Positions 1 through 5,165 of a DNA stretch of 7,325 bases are shown piece by piece. Every line of letters begins with the position of its first letter. The first letter of the stretch is position 1. Below the pieces are notes generated by a model. That model made no database searches. It was not told the origin of the DNA and worked only from the letters and a program-made list of their open reading frames with translations. The stretch comes from Candidatus Stahliibacteriota bacterium (GTDB taxonomy: Bacteria; Hydrothermota; Tepidihabitantia; B3-TA06): the NCBI GenBank assembly GCA_030670165.1, contig DAOVCF010000098.1, forward strand, positions 1 through 7,325, read 5' to 3'. Position numbers and translations under genes: made by a program.

Positions 1-26
1 CCATTTGACGGGAAAATCAAGATATT

Positions 27-100
27 TTACACCCCAAAGTGTAACTTCGTTCTCCTTTGGAGACCCCGAAGAATGCTCCTTTTCTCTTTACAGAGAAAAG
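27..100. repeat. Cluster of three short inverted repeats
   Basis: Three inverted repeats lie in a row. Positions 27-32 pair with 39-44 (TTACAC/GTGTAA, 6-nt loop). Positions 51-55 pair with 59-63 (TCTCC/GGAGA, 3-nt loop). Positions 79-87 pair with 92-100 (CTTTTCTCT/AGAGAAAAG, a perfect 9-bp stem with a 4-nt loop). Read on the minus strand the last loop is GTAA, a GNRA tetraloop, which suggests the functional RNA may be on the minus strand. No U-run follows any of them, so they are not classical intrinsic terminators. They may be part of a composite intergenic repeat, because ACCCCGAAG at 63-71 recurs at 3609-3617 before the second repeat copy. Confidence 0.5.
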
Positions 101-129
101 ATCGCAGAGGGGACCTCGAGACTGTATTC

Positions 130-172
130 TGTCATCGTGAGCAAGCCGCAGGTGCCCGTGGCAATCTCATAG
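130..172 (+). repeat. Degenerate copy of dispersed intergenic repeat
   Basis: This stretch begins TGTCATCGTGAG and ends GCAATCTCATAG. It matches the ends of the copy at 3637-3675 (TGTCATTGCGAG to GCAATCTCATAG), with a diverged and slightly longer middle. Both copies are preceded, in the same order, by ACCCCGAAG. The sequence type is a known abundant intergenic repeat in many uncultured bacterial genomes (established only as a general pattern). Open reading frames crossing it are not credible as genes. Confidence 0.6.
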
Positions 173-350
173 CAGAATCTTCGATCCGGGTGGTGATTTC
201 TTTCAGTCCGCGCTGTGATTTTGCGCAAGATAGACTGGAATGTCCGTTCTACATCTAAGGCACTCAATGACAAACAAGGAAGGGCCGATCTCGCGCCAGA
301 CCTGGTGCCTTAAAGCCGGCCCCTACCGAGTTACGTTTAGGCTCGCGAAG

Positions 351-518
351 CTACCCCCGGCAGTTACACTCCTTTTCTTTCGCCTGGCACTCGTCGCAGA
401 GTTCGCCGTAGGTAGGTTTTATATAGCTTACATTTACGTTTAAGCCCGTCGGATAGTTAGAGCAATTGGTACACCAGTGCCATGTGTCGCTGTCTTTTCT
501 TTTTACGTACCTCGGCAT
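351..518 (-). CDS. Small zinc-ribbon protein (55 aa)
   Basis: A short ORF starts with ATG at 518 and ends with TAG at 353-351. A strong ribosome binding site (AAAGGAGGG) sits 4 nt upstream of the ATG. The translation begins MPRYVKRKDSDTWHWCTNCS and contains two CxxC pairs, C16/C19 and C41/C44 (the latter in GELCDECQAK), plus C51 and C53 near the end. This arrangement predicts a small treble-clef or zinc-ribbon fold, and the WHWCTNCSNYP type of motif resembles small hypothetical proteins I have seen in Desulfobacterota-like genomes (recollection, not verified). There is no signal peptide or membrane segment, so it is probably cytoplasmic. It follows a 24-codon ORF by 17 nt and shares that ORF's promoter. 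The exact function is unknown; a nucleic-acid or protein-binding role is only an inference. Confidence 0.82.
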   Translation of the reverse strand: MPRYVKRKDSDTWHWCTNCSNYPTGLNVNVSYIKPTYGELCDECQAKEKECNCRG

Positions 519-535
519 CGTGCCCTCCTTTGGAC

Positions 536-610
536 TTATTCGTCCAGGTTGACGTTTGTGAAAGGAATGGGATTAGCCTGATTCTTTTTTGCACTCTCTA
601 TACATCTCAT
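536..610 (-). CDS. Possible leaderless 24-aa peptide upstream of the zinc-ribbon gene
   Basis: The ATG at 610-608 lies exactly 6 nt downstream of a perfect TATAAT box, so the transcript is predicted to begin at or next to the ATG. The frame runs 24 codons to TAA at 538-536 and begins MRCIESAKKNQANPIPFTNV. No ribosome binding site is possible ahead of it. The next gene starts 17 nt after its stop with a strong ribosome binding site. It has no recognisable domain and no run of one amino acid that would indicate classical attenuation. It could be a leader peptide, a small protein, or just untranslated leader with a chance ATG. The identical promoter-to-ATG geometry in front of two better supported genes in this window is the main argument for translation. 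Confidence 0.45.
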   Translation of the reverse strand: MRCIESAKKNQANPIPFTNVNLDE

Positions 611-616
611 TGCTTT

Positions 617-644
617 ATTATATTGAACTTTTTAGAAATGTCAA
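617..644 (-). promoter_or_regulatory. Consensus sigma-70-type promoter for the zinc-ribbon operon
   Basis: Read on the minus strand, TTGACA occupies 644-639 and TATAAT 622-617, both perfect consensus hexamers, separated by 16 nt. The -35 box is preceded by C. The first ATG follows 6 nt after the -10 box, at 610, so transcription is predicted to start at or beside this ATG. The spacer contains AAGTTCAA, also present in the spacer of the promoter at 7297-7324. Confidence 0.85.
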
Positions 645-823
645 GTCCTTTACGTATCATCAGGTATGTGTTAGTTTATTCTTAAAGGTTTACTTCGGTG
701 CGCAGACGGCGAAGCAGGCGGGACAGTCCACCTGCCTGATCTAAACACCTCAATACTCAAAGAAGGTCTTGGCGAGCCGGTTTAACAATAGTATCAATAA
801 AAGGGCAAGACTCGACACCACAC
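645..823. other. Divergent intergenic stretch with one hairpin
   Basis: This lies between two divergent promoters. It holds an imperfect inverted repeat at 714-735 (GCAGG paired with CCTGC, inner GGA with TCC) within a G+C-rich island at about 695-740 that contrasts with its A+T-rich flanks. The island looks like an inserted intergenic repeat unit. I see no ORF with a ribosome binding site. Confidence 0.5.
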
Positions 824-851
824 TTGACATCCTGATCAAGGCTCATATACT
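824..851 (+). promoter_or_regulatory. Promoter of the PilM/N/O-like and mazG operon
   Basis: TTGACA at 824-829 and TATACT at 846-851 (five of six consensus bases) are separated by 16 nt. The ATG at 858 begins 6 nt after the -10 box, the same geometry as the two minus-strand promoters of the window. This predicts a leaderless transcript and favours ATG 858 over the TTG at 852, which lies directly after the -10 box and would be at or upstream of the transcript start. Confidence 0.8.
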
Positions 852-857
852 TTGCCC

Positions 858-1706
858 ATGACCTACGGGATTGATATTTCTGAGGAGGAGATTCGTTGGG
901 TTCGCCTGCCTAAAGGAGAGAACCCGGCTGCTTGCGGTCGTATTCCGCTTGAGGATAATGACCGCTCGCCAAGGCGGATCAGGCAGGTGCTTAAGGAGTT
1001 CTTCTCCCGCGAAAGGGTGTCCCGCTTTGTGTTTCCATTGTGCGGTCAGGGGGTGCGCGCCAGGGTTTTTGCCTCCGACAAGGTGGACATCTCCGAGCTG
1101 GAGGATAACGTGGCTTGGGAGGCAAAGTTCATGCTTGAGTATAACAGGCACCGCGATGTCTTGAGCTTCGATCCTTTGCGCAGCGTGGGCAGCCAAACCT
1201 GGATTGTTGCAGTAGCGGCTCCGCTTGAGGTGATCCAGCGCAAAAGCGGGTTCTTCCCCAAAAACCCTACCCATATCGAGACCGCGTTGACTGCGCTTGC
1301 GAACGCGGTGCTTCACTCCAAGTGGGGAGAGAAGGATATTATTATCCTGCATCTTGACCGTAGCAGAGGTTTCCTTGTTGTTGTAAGTCACGGCAATCCG
1401 ATCCTTATGCAGGAGATCCCTCGGGTAAATCTGAAAGAGGCAAGGCTTAGCGAGGAGGTTTTGAGCCTCTGGCATGATGAGCTTAAGGTCAGGCGCAACT
1501 TCCTTCCCCAGGACAAACGCAGGCTGGATCACTTCCTCTTGTCCGGTGAGGCGGCACTTGTGCCTGAGAACGCCCGAGCCCTTGGTGAGTGCATTGATCT
1601 GACGGGCGAGGTGTTTGATCCCTTCGACGGCGTCCAGATCGAATGCAAAGCCGGAGAAGGGGTGCTATTTCCATTGGCCTATGCCTGTGCTTTGAGGGGA
1701 AAGTGA
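858..1706 (+). CDS. PilM-like actin-fold ATPase homologue (type IV pilus / type II secretion assembly)
   Basis: The 282-residue protein begins MTYGIDISEEEIRWVRLPKG, which aligns in position with the first phosphate loop of PilM-type proteins (usually GIDIGSSSVKxVEL), but the glycine/serine loop is replaced by acidic residues. A second phosphate-like strand is at about residue 165 (HLDRSRGFLVVV, D167) and the adenosine-loop motif LLSGEAALVPE is at about 227-237. The C terminus (FPLAYACALRG) resembles the ending of PilM. PilM is a cytoplasmic actin-like protein that binds the N-terminal tail of PilN. The next two genes have PilN and PilO architecture, which supports the assignment. The weakened nucleotide motifs suggest reduced or lost ATP binding. 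The ATG at 858 fits the predicted leaderless start; TTG at 852 is the alternative. A GspL-like role is possible. Confidence 0.72.
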   Translation: MTYGIDISEEEIRWVRLPKGENPAACGRIPLEDNDRSPRRIRQVLKEFFSRERVSRFVFPLCGQGVRARVFASDKVDISELEDNVAWEAKFMLEYNRHRDVLSFDPLRSVGSQTWIVAVAAPLEVIQRKSGFFPKNPTHIETALTALANAVLHSKWGEKDIIILHLDRSRGFLVVVSHGNPILMQEIPRVNLKEARLSEEVLSLWHDELKVRRNFLPQDKRRLDHFLLSGEAALVPENARALGECIDLTGEVFDPFDGVQIECKAGEGVLFPLAYACALRGK

Positions 1707-2227
1707 TGATACAGATTGATCTTGCGGTCAGGCGTCGCCCGGAGAAGCTTACCTCATTACAGTTCCTACTGCTTTTTCTGGGGATCCTGCTTGGGACCTC
1801 GCTTATCGTTGGTATTGGTCTTGTTCTTCAGTGGAATTCCCTCAACAACCTGGCGGATGAGATTGGTGAGCTTGGGGTGAAACGCGATTCTCTAGAGACC
1901 CTGGAGGCTGAGATCATCCGGTATAAGGATCTTAAAGATAGTCATAGTGAGCTTATGCTTGTCATGGAGGACGCTCGCAAGGATACGGAGAGGCGTCTGG
2001 ATATCCTAAGGCTCCTACGCACCGAACTTGAACCGGGCATGAGGTTTCTCTCCTGCCGTATAGAGCCTGACAGCGTTATCACCAGATGTCTTAGTCCATC
2101 TAACGTCAAAGTGGCTCGCTACTTAGAAGAACTCTCACGAAGCGGTTTATTGAGGGTTATTGAAAGCGAACCGCAGGGAACCAGGCAAGGCCTGATTGAG
2201 CATCGGGTGCTGCTGAAGATACAATGA
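1706..2227 (+). CDS. PilN-like inner-membrane assembly protein
   Basis: The start ATG at 1706 overlaps the previous TGA by 1 nt and has GAGG at 1694-1697. An upstream ATG at 1643 lies inside the previous gene and is not used. The 173-residue protein has a short cytoplasmic tail (MIQIDLAVRRRPEKL), one transmembrane helix at about 17-41, a coiled coil at about 45-97 and a small C-terminal domain from about 98 that looks ferredoxin-like. This is the PilN architecture. PilN proteins normally carry an INLLP-type motif near the N terminus that docks into PilM; here IDLAVRR sits at that place, so the interaction motif appears degenerate, matching the degenerate PilM partner. Coupled translation with both neighbours suggests a stoichiometric complex. 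Sequence similarity in this family is low, so the name rests on architecture and gene order. Confidence 0.68.
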   Translation: MIQIDLAVRRRPEKLTSLQFLLLFLGILLGTSLIVGIGLVLQWNSLNNLADEIGELGVKRDSLETLEAEIIRYKDLKDSHSELMLVMEDARKDTERRLDILRLLRTELEPGMRFLSCRIEPDSVITRCLSPSNVKVARYLEELSRSGLLRVIESEPQGTRQGLIEHRVLLKIQ

Positions 2228-2772
2228 AGGCACTTATAAGCACTATCTTTGGGGTTCTCGTTGCCCTGGTGATTGCCACAGGTGCGTATATTGGACTCCG
2301 AAACCGAAGGCAGCACCTGGATTTTCTTGAGGAACGCCGGGCCCTTGCGACTGAAGTTGAAGAGCTTGAGGGTAAGGCAACCGGTTGGAATGGTTTGCCG
2401 GAGGACTTTTCAAGGATCGAGTCGGAACTCGACAGTATGCGAGGGATCGTTTCCGTGATCCAGACCCAGCTTTCCGAACGTCTCGCTGCCCGTGGTTCAC
2501 TCTCGCGGACGCCCAAGCTTGTGCTCGGCGAACCGCAGGATACCGCCGGATGGCGGGCCTATCCCTTCTCCCTCATCCTTGAAGGGCGTCCTGAGGCGGT
2601 TGATTCATCCATGAGAGTGCTTCAGGATGACTTGCCGTTCATGCATCTTCAGCGCCTGGACGCTACCCTGATTTCATCCAGGCGTCTCAAGCTCGAGATA
2701 ACCGGTTCGGTACGCTTTCCGCCTGACCCACAACACCGTAACACCCCTAATACCGTAACACCGCGGCACTAA
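2224..2772 (+). CDS. PilO-like inner-membrane assembly protein with repeat-derived tail
   Basis: The ATG at 2224 overlaps the previous stop in an ATGA arrangement. The 182-residue protein has an N-terminal transmembrane helix (about 5-23), a coiled coil (about 28-85), and a C-terminal alpha/beta domain (about 100-166, including YPFSLILEGRPEAV), the usual PilO plan. PilO pairs with PilN in the periplasm to link PilM to the outer-membrane secretin through PilP. No pilP or secretin gene follows here, so the rest of the machine must be elsewhere or absent. The last 16 or so residues (PDPQHRNTPNTVTPRH) are low-complexity and come from tandem AACACCGT-like units at 2732-2764, suggesting that intergenic repeat sequence has been absorbed into the reading frame. 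Confidence 0.66.
   Translation: MKALISTIFGVLVALVIATGAYIGLRNRRQHLDFLEERRALATEVEELEGKATGWNGLPEDFSRIESELDSMRGIVSVIQTQLSERLAARGSLSRTPKLVLGEPQDTAGWRAYPFSLILEGRPEAVDSSMRVLQDDLPFMHLQRLDATLISSRRLKLEITGSVRFPPDPQHRNTPNTVTPRH
2732..2764 (+). repeat. Tandem AACACCGT octamer repeat in the end of the PilO-like gene
   Basis: Four units follow one another: AACACCGT (2732-2739), AACACCCCT (2740-2748), AATACCGT (2749-2756) and AACACCGC (2757-2764). They encode the proline/threonine/asparagine tail of the PilO-like protein. The 11-mer ACCGTAACACC occurs at 2735-2745 and again at 2752-2762. Because the unit is 8 nt, a change in copy number would shift the frame and alter the terminus. Confidence 0.75.
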
Positions 2773-2792
2773 TCTGTCTACGGCAGGTTTTA

Positions 2793-2811
2793 GGAGTTCT
2801 TCTGAAACTCC
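2793..2811 (+). other. Small hairpin between the PilO-like gene and mazG
   Basis: GGAGTT at 2793-2798 can pair with AACTCC at 2806-2811 around a 7-nt loop in the 63-nt gap before mazG. TTCTGAA occurs twice, at 2800-2806 and, as part of the mazG ribosome binding region, near 2821-2827. A U-run is absent, so this is more likely a weak attenuating or stabilising structure than a terminator. Confidence 0.3.
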
Positions 2812-2835
2812 ACCGACTTGTTCTGAAGGAGATTT

Positions 2836-3594
2836 ATGAATCTTCGTGAGATAGTTGCGCGGCTGCGCAGCCAGTGTCCATGGGACCGCAAGCAGACCCT
2901 TTCCTCCATAAGACATCTCTACATAGAGGAGGCATACGAGCTTTCAGAGGCGCTTGAGTCAGGGGACGGGCAAAAGATCGAGGAGGAGCTTGGCGATCTT
3001 TTATACATCGTTCTCATGGGCATCGAGATCGCACGGGATGCCGGCCTGACGGATTACGATAGGGTAGAAGAGACAGCCAAAGCCAAACTTATCCGCCGTC
3101 ACCCCCACGTGTTCGGGGAAACTAAGGTCGAGGGTGAAGCGGAAGTTCTTGCCAACTGGGAGCGCATCAAGGAAGCGGAAAAGAGTGGAAAGGCGGGATT
3201 CTTCGAAGGGGTTCCCAAGTCCTTGCCCGCTCTCATACGCGCCCAGATGATGCAGGAGCGCGCCGCGCGGATTGGATTCGACTGGGAGAGCACTCATGGT
3301 CCCTTGGCCAAGGTCAGAGAAGAAACCCAGGAGTTAACCGAACACATCGGCAAGGAAACAGACGATCTTGAGCGCGAGCTTGGTGACATACTCTTTTCAG
3401 TAGTGAACCTTGCCCGGCACATCGGGGTTCGCGCAGAGGAGGCGCTTGAGCGTTCAAATGCCAAGTTCCAGCGCCGTTTCGAGGGGGTCAGGCGGCTTGC
3501 TCAGCAACGCGGGCTTGATATGACCAAGATGGGAATCGAGGAACTGGATAAATTATGGGACGAGGTAAAGAAATTACCCCAAGAAAACAGCTAG
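2836..3594 (+). CDS. mazG: Nucleoside triphosphate pyrophosphohydrolase MazG
   Basis: The 252-residue protein has two tandem MazG domains, as in full-length bacterial MazG (about 260 residues). It hydrolyses (d)NTPs to the monophosphate and pyrophosphate, a house-cleaning role, and in E. coli also lowers (p)ppGpp. In the first domain CPWDRKQT is at 14-21, the metal-binding glutamates are E31, E32 and E35 (EEAYEL), with E51 and D54 in EELGDLLY, followed by KLIRRHPHVFGE. NWERIKEAEK leads to the second domain, with REETQEL and ELGDILFSVVNLAR. All metal ligands appear to be present. The ATG at 2836 has AAGGAG at 2826-2831 with a 4-nt spacer. The gene is probably cotranscribed with the PilM/N/O-like genes. 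No functional link to them is obvious. Confidence 0.95.
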   Translation: MNLREIVARLRSQCPWDRKQTLSSIRHLYIEEAYELSEALESGDGQKIEEELGDLLYIVLMGIEIARDAGLTDYDRVEETAKAKLIRRHPHVFGETKVEGEAEVLANWERIKEAEKSGKAGFFEGVPKSLPALIRAQMMQERAARIGFDWESTHGPLAKVREETQELTEHIGKETDDLERELGDILFSVVNLARHIGVRAEEALERSNAKFQRRFEGVRRLAQQRGLDMTKMGIEELDKLWDEVKKLPQENS

Positions 3595-3615
3595 CTGTTT
3601 TCTCGGGGACCCCGA
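3577..3615 (+). terminator. Long inverted repeat spanning the mazG stop codon
   Basis: Positions 3577-3592 pair with 3593-3608 over 16 bp with one A/C mismatch: CCCC, A, then AGAAAACAGCT against AGCTGTTTTCT, C, GGGG. The central 22 nt (3582-3603) are a perfect palindrome and include the TAG stop at 3592-3594. The GGGG at 3605-3608 can instead pair with CCCC at 3610-3613 in a second palindrome, TCGGGGACCCCGA (3603-3615). The place, at the end of an operon facing a convergent operon, fits an mRNA 3' end or bidirectional transcription barrier. No U-run follows, so intrinsic termination is uncertain. Confidence 0.55.
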
Positions 3616-3636
3616 AGGACAGGTTTAAGAAAACTC

Positions 3637-3675
3637 TGTCATTGCGAGGAGCGAAGCGACGAAGCAATCTCATAG
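3637..3675 (+). repeat. Dispersed intergenic repeat (REP-like)
   Basis: The unit reads TGTCATTGCGAGGAGCGAAG at its start and ends GCAATCTCATAG, with ATTGC and GCAAT as inverted ends. It lies in the convergent gap 25 nt after the mazG palindromes. A diverged copy is at 130-172. Short repeats of this type occur many times between genes in a range of uncultured bacterial genomes, and their short frames are often mis-annotated as proteins. Confidence 0.75.
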
Positions 3676-3763
3676 GTAACATAGGGTATGCTATGCCTCT
3701 ACAAATGGTATAATAATAAATAAACGGACTAGAAAACCCATTCTACACGTGATTTTTTGCGAT

Positions 3764-3786
3764 CTTTTTAACCTCCGGCTAAAAAG
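3764..3786. other. Inverted repeat at the end of the right-hand operon
   Basis: CTTTTTA at 3764-3770 pairs with TAAAAAG at 3780-3786, with a possible inner CC/GG pairing. It covers the stop codon of the membrane methyltransferase (TAA at 3770-3768 on the minus strand). The T run lies within the stem rather than after it, so it is at best a weak terminator or mRNA end structure. Confidence 0.35.
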
Positions 3787-4352
3787 GAGCACGATGGGAT
3801 GAAGCGAAGTCTCAAAAACGCAAACAGATATAAGAGACCTACCACGATCCACGTCTGATACTCGCGTAGCGCCCAGGATAGATTGAAACCCGCAAACAAG
3901 GGACCTTCGAATCGCTTGGGGAAGAGAGGCGTCACCCTTTGGCGGTATTCGTCGTACCCCTTCCCGTACTTCAGAGAAAGATGTTTCTCCTCAGCTTTAG
4001 CGATCAGGACGTAAAGCGTTACGAATCCCACTGAAGTCAGCACAATCAGTATCCAATGCGGCCTTAGCAGAACTAATCCTGCCGCTACCAACAAGGCATT
4101 ACCTATATACAAAGGGTGTCTGAGGAGGGCATAAGGGCCGCGGGTGGCTAAATGATCTGTTGTGATCTGCCGGTTGCGCGATTGGGGTCCTATGAAGCCC
4201 GCGGCCCAGAATCTTATTAAGAGTCCCGGTATAAATAAAAGCGCACTCCACACGCTTATCCAGGGGTCGGAGAATACGAGCAACAAGAGTACCCAGAGCG
4301 TTGCCAGGACGCCCCGGGTACGGAATAGGATTTGGTCTAAAGGAACCTTCAA
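3768..4352 (-). CDS. Membrane-bound methyltransferase, isoprenylcysteine/phospholipid N-methyltransferase type
   Basis: The 194-residue integral membrane protein belongs to the ICMT/PEMT-like family. The family signature RGPYALLRHPLYIGN is at 71-85 (R78, H79, P80, Y82, G84), and the second AdoMet-binding element is AKAEEKHLSLKYGKGYDEYR at about 118-137 with the paired glutamates E121 and E122. About five transmembrane helices are visible, including 16-28, 35-53, 83-97, 100-118 and 167-184. Members methylate lipids or prenylated substrates at the membrane; the substrate cannot be read from sequence. The only plausible start is a TTG at 4352, whose last two bases overlap the TGA of the upstream gene (TTGA), with GGAG 11 nt upstream. 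It is the last gene of the nine-gene minus-strand operon, which suggests envelope lipid modification. Confidence 0.83.
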   Translation of the reverse strand: MKVPLDQILFRTRGVLATLWVLLLLVFSDPWISVWSALLFIPGLLIRFWAAGFIGPQSRNRQITTDHLATRGPYALLRHPLYIGNALLVAAGLVLLRPHWILIVLTSVGFVTLYVLIAKAEEKHLSLKYGKGYDEYRQRVTPLFPKRFEGPLFAGFNLSWALREYQTWIVVGLLYLFAFLRLRFIPSCSFLAGG

Positions 4353-4690
4353 TGCAGGTAAATCTCCACCTTTTTGCCTTCCTCATCTTTGACCTCAAAC
4401 ACCTTCCCGGGCTGGGCTTCGTCCAGCGCCTTTAGGATGGTATCGGCAGGGATCTCCTGTTTGGCAAGCACACTCGCCGGGACGAAGTTCATCGCAAACC
4501 TGGCGAGAGAGATGGGAAGGTTGATTCTCACGTTGGGTTTCTCCTTGCCCTTCTCAAAGACCAGGACGGTTATACTTTTCGCCTCAGGATGCGCCCCTTC
4601 TATTGCCTCCAAAAGCTTTTCCGCCTCTTCAGCCGTTATCTTGCCTTCAGAGACCATCCTCAGGATGCGCAGGGTAGCTTCGCTACTCAT
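4349..4690 (-). CDS. Small SHOCT-like domain protein (113 aa)
   Basis: I start the gene at ATG 4690, with AAAGGA 10 nt upstream, rather than at 4732, because the recognisable domain begins there. The first 31 residues (from MSSEATLRILRMVSEGKITA) form a SHOCT-like helical hairpin as found at the N terminus of YvlB-type proteins. The remainder (from about residue 36) has a beta strand, then a segment NVRINLPISLARFAMNFVPA and an acidic C-terminal strand region. Such small proteins commonly occur beside DUF4097 genes (family knowledge). It overlaps the LiaF-like gene upstream by 8 nt and the methyltransferase gene downstream by 4 nt, so translation is coupled. No signal peptide is visible; the protein is probably cytoplasmic or membrane-associated through partners. 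Its function is unknown. Confidence 0.82.
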   Translation of the reverse strand: MSSEATLRILRMVSEGKITAEEAEKLLEAIEGAHPEAKSITVLVFEKGKEKPNVRINLPISLARFAMNFVPASVLAKQEIPADTILKALDEAQPGKVFEVKDEEGKKVEIYLH

Positions 4691-5165
4691 GGCAGTGATG
4701 TCCTTTACGTTTGCCACTGCGTATCTCATCAACCGCTTCGTCCACGTCTATCTTGCCTTCTTCGAGTTTGTCTATGATAACTGTAACTTTTCGTGGCTTA
4801 CGGCAGGCATAATGGATTACGACACGAATCACTATTGCTACGCCAACGGCTACGATAATGAAGGGCCACAACGTACCGAAGCCCGGAACGATCAATCCGA
4901 TGTTTGAGAACCAGACAACCAATCCTATAGCAATAAGCAGCAGTCCCCAGAATAGCTTCCAGCCTACGCGGCCTAAACGTGTTCCGTACCTGGTTTTCCT
5001 GATCGCTCTTTGTATTAGCTCCACTATCCCCATAAGTCCCAGAATCACAAAGATTATCGGCCAGGAGTAGCGGAACGCAAAGGTCCCAGTCGCTACGGTT
5101 GAACCCAGCCATATCCAGATACCTATCCACGCAACTACCAGTCCCCAGAAGATGCCACGAATCAT
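4683..5165 (-). CDS. LiaF/LiaI-like four-helix membrane protein with C-terminal SHOCT-like module
   Basis: The 160-residue protein has four predicted transmembrane helices at about 4-22, 34-52, 70-88 and 97-118, in two pairs separated by a basic loop (IRKTRYGTRLGR). The pattern of WP followed by a glycine-rich helix (SWPIIFVILGLMGI, LWPFIIVAVGVAI) is typical of the LiaF/LiaI-like transmembrane region (DUF5668). After the last helix comes a cytoplasmic hairpin at about 129-149 (IIDKLEEGKIDVDEAVDEIR), matching the module in three other proteins of the operon. The last five residues, HHCHE, form a potential metal site, though these codons overlap the ribosome binding site and start of the next gene. 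The start ATG at 5165 has AAAGGAGG with a 5-nt spacer. LiaF-type proteins act in envelope-stress signalling in Firmicutes; a similar role here is inferred. Confidence 0.78.
   Translation of the reverse strand: MIRGIFWGLVVAWIGIWIWLGSTVATGTFAFRYSWPIIFVILGLMGIVELIQRAIRKTRYGTRLGRVGWKLFWGLLLIAIGLVVWFSNIGLIVPGFGTLWPFIIVAVGVAIVIRVVIHYACRKPRKVTVIIDKLEEGKIDVDEAVDEIRSGKRKGHHCHE

Larger units (their letters stand above)
1..350. other. Left intergenic region, no supported gene
   Basis: I checked both strands. The open frames here (for example 73-258 plus, 88-273 minus) run through the repeat copy at 130-172 and the hairpins, lack ribosome binding sites and have no recognisable domain. Apart from the repeats, a long-range inverted repeat pairs 256-263 (TAAGGCAC) with 305-312 (GTGCCTTA) just beyond the zinc-ribbon gene. 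It could be RNA structure at the end of that minus-strand transcript, but no U-run follows it. Confidence 0.5.

Noticed and set aside
88..273. 61-codon minus-strand frame and its plus-strand counterpart at 73-258
   Set aside because: Both run through the dispersed repeat and a hairpin and lack ribosome binding sites.
440..480. tRNA-like D-arm sequence (TTAGAGCAATTGGTA)
   Set aside because: No acceptor, anticodon or T-arm can be formed around it, and it is the coding sequence of the zinc-ribbon protein on the other strand.
549..576. TTGACG on the plus strand as a promoter -35 box
   Set aside because: No acceptable -10 box lies 16-18 nt downstream and no gene follows.
852..857. TTG at 852 as start of the PilM-like gene
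   Set aside because: It directly follows the -10 box, so it would be at or upstream of the predicted transcript start; ATG 858 fits the shared 6-nt geometry.
843..1532. 229-codon open frame on the minus strand
   Set aside because: It lies fully antisense to the PilM-like gene, has no recognisable domain or ribosome binding site, and its composition fits a shadow frame.
3488..3682. 64-codon minus-strand frame containing LLRRFAPRNDR
   Set aside because: This is the typical translation of the CATTGCGAGGAGCGAAGC repeat and mazG antisense, not a protein.
3706..3714. Extended -10 motif TGGTATAAT on the plus strand
   Set aside because: No matching -35 box at 16-18 nt and no plus-strand gene follows; at most it could give an antisense transcript into the convergent operon.
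4374..4907. 177-codon plus-strand frame
   Set aside because: It is antisense to the SHOCT-like and LiaF-like genes, which have domains, ribosome binding sites and coupling.
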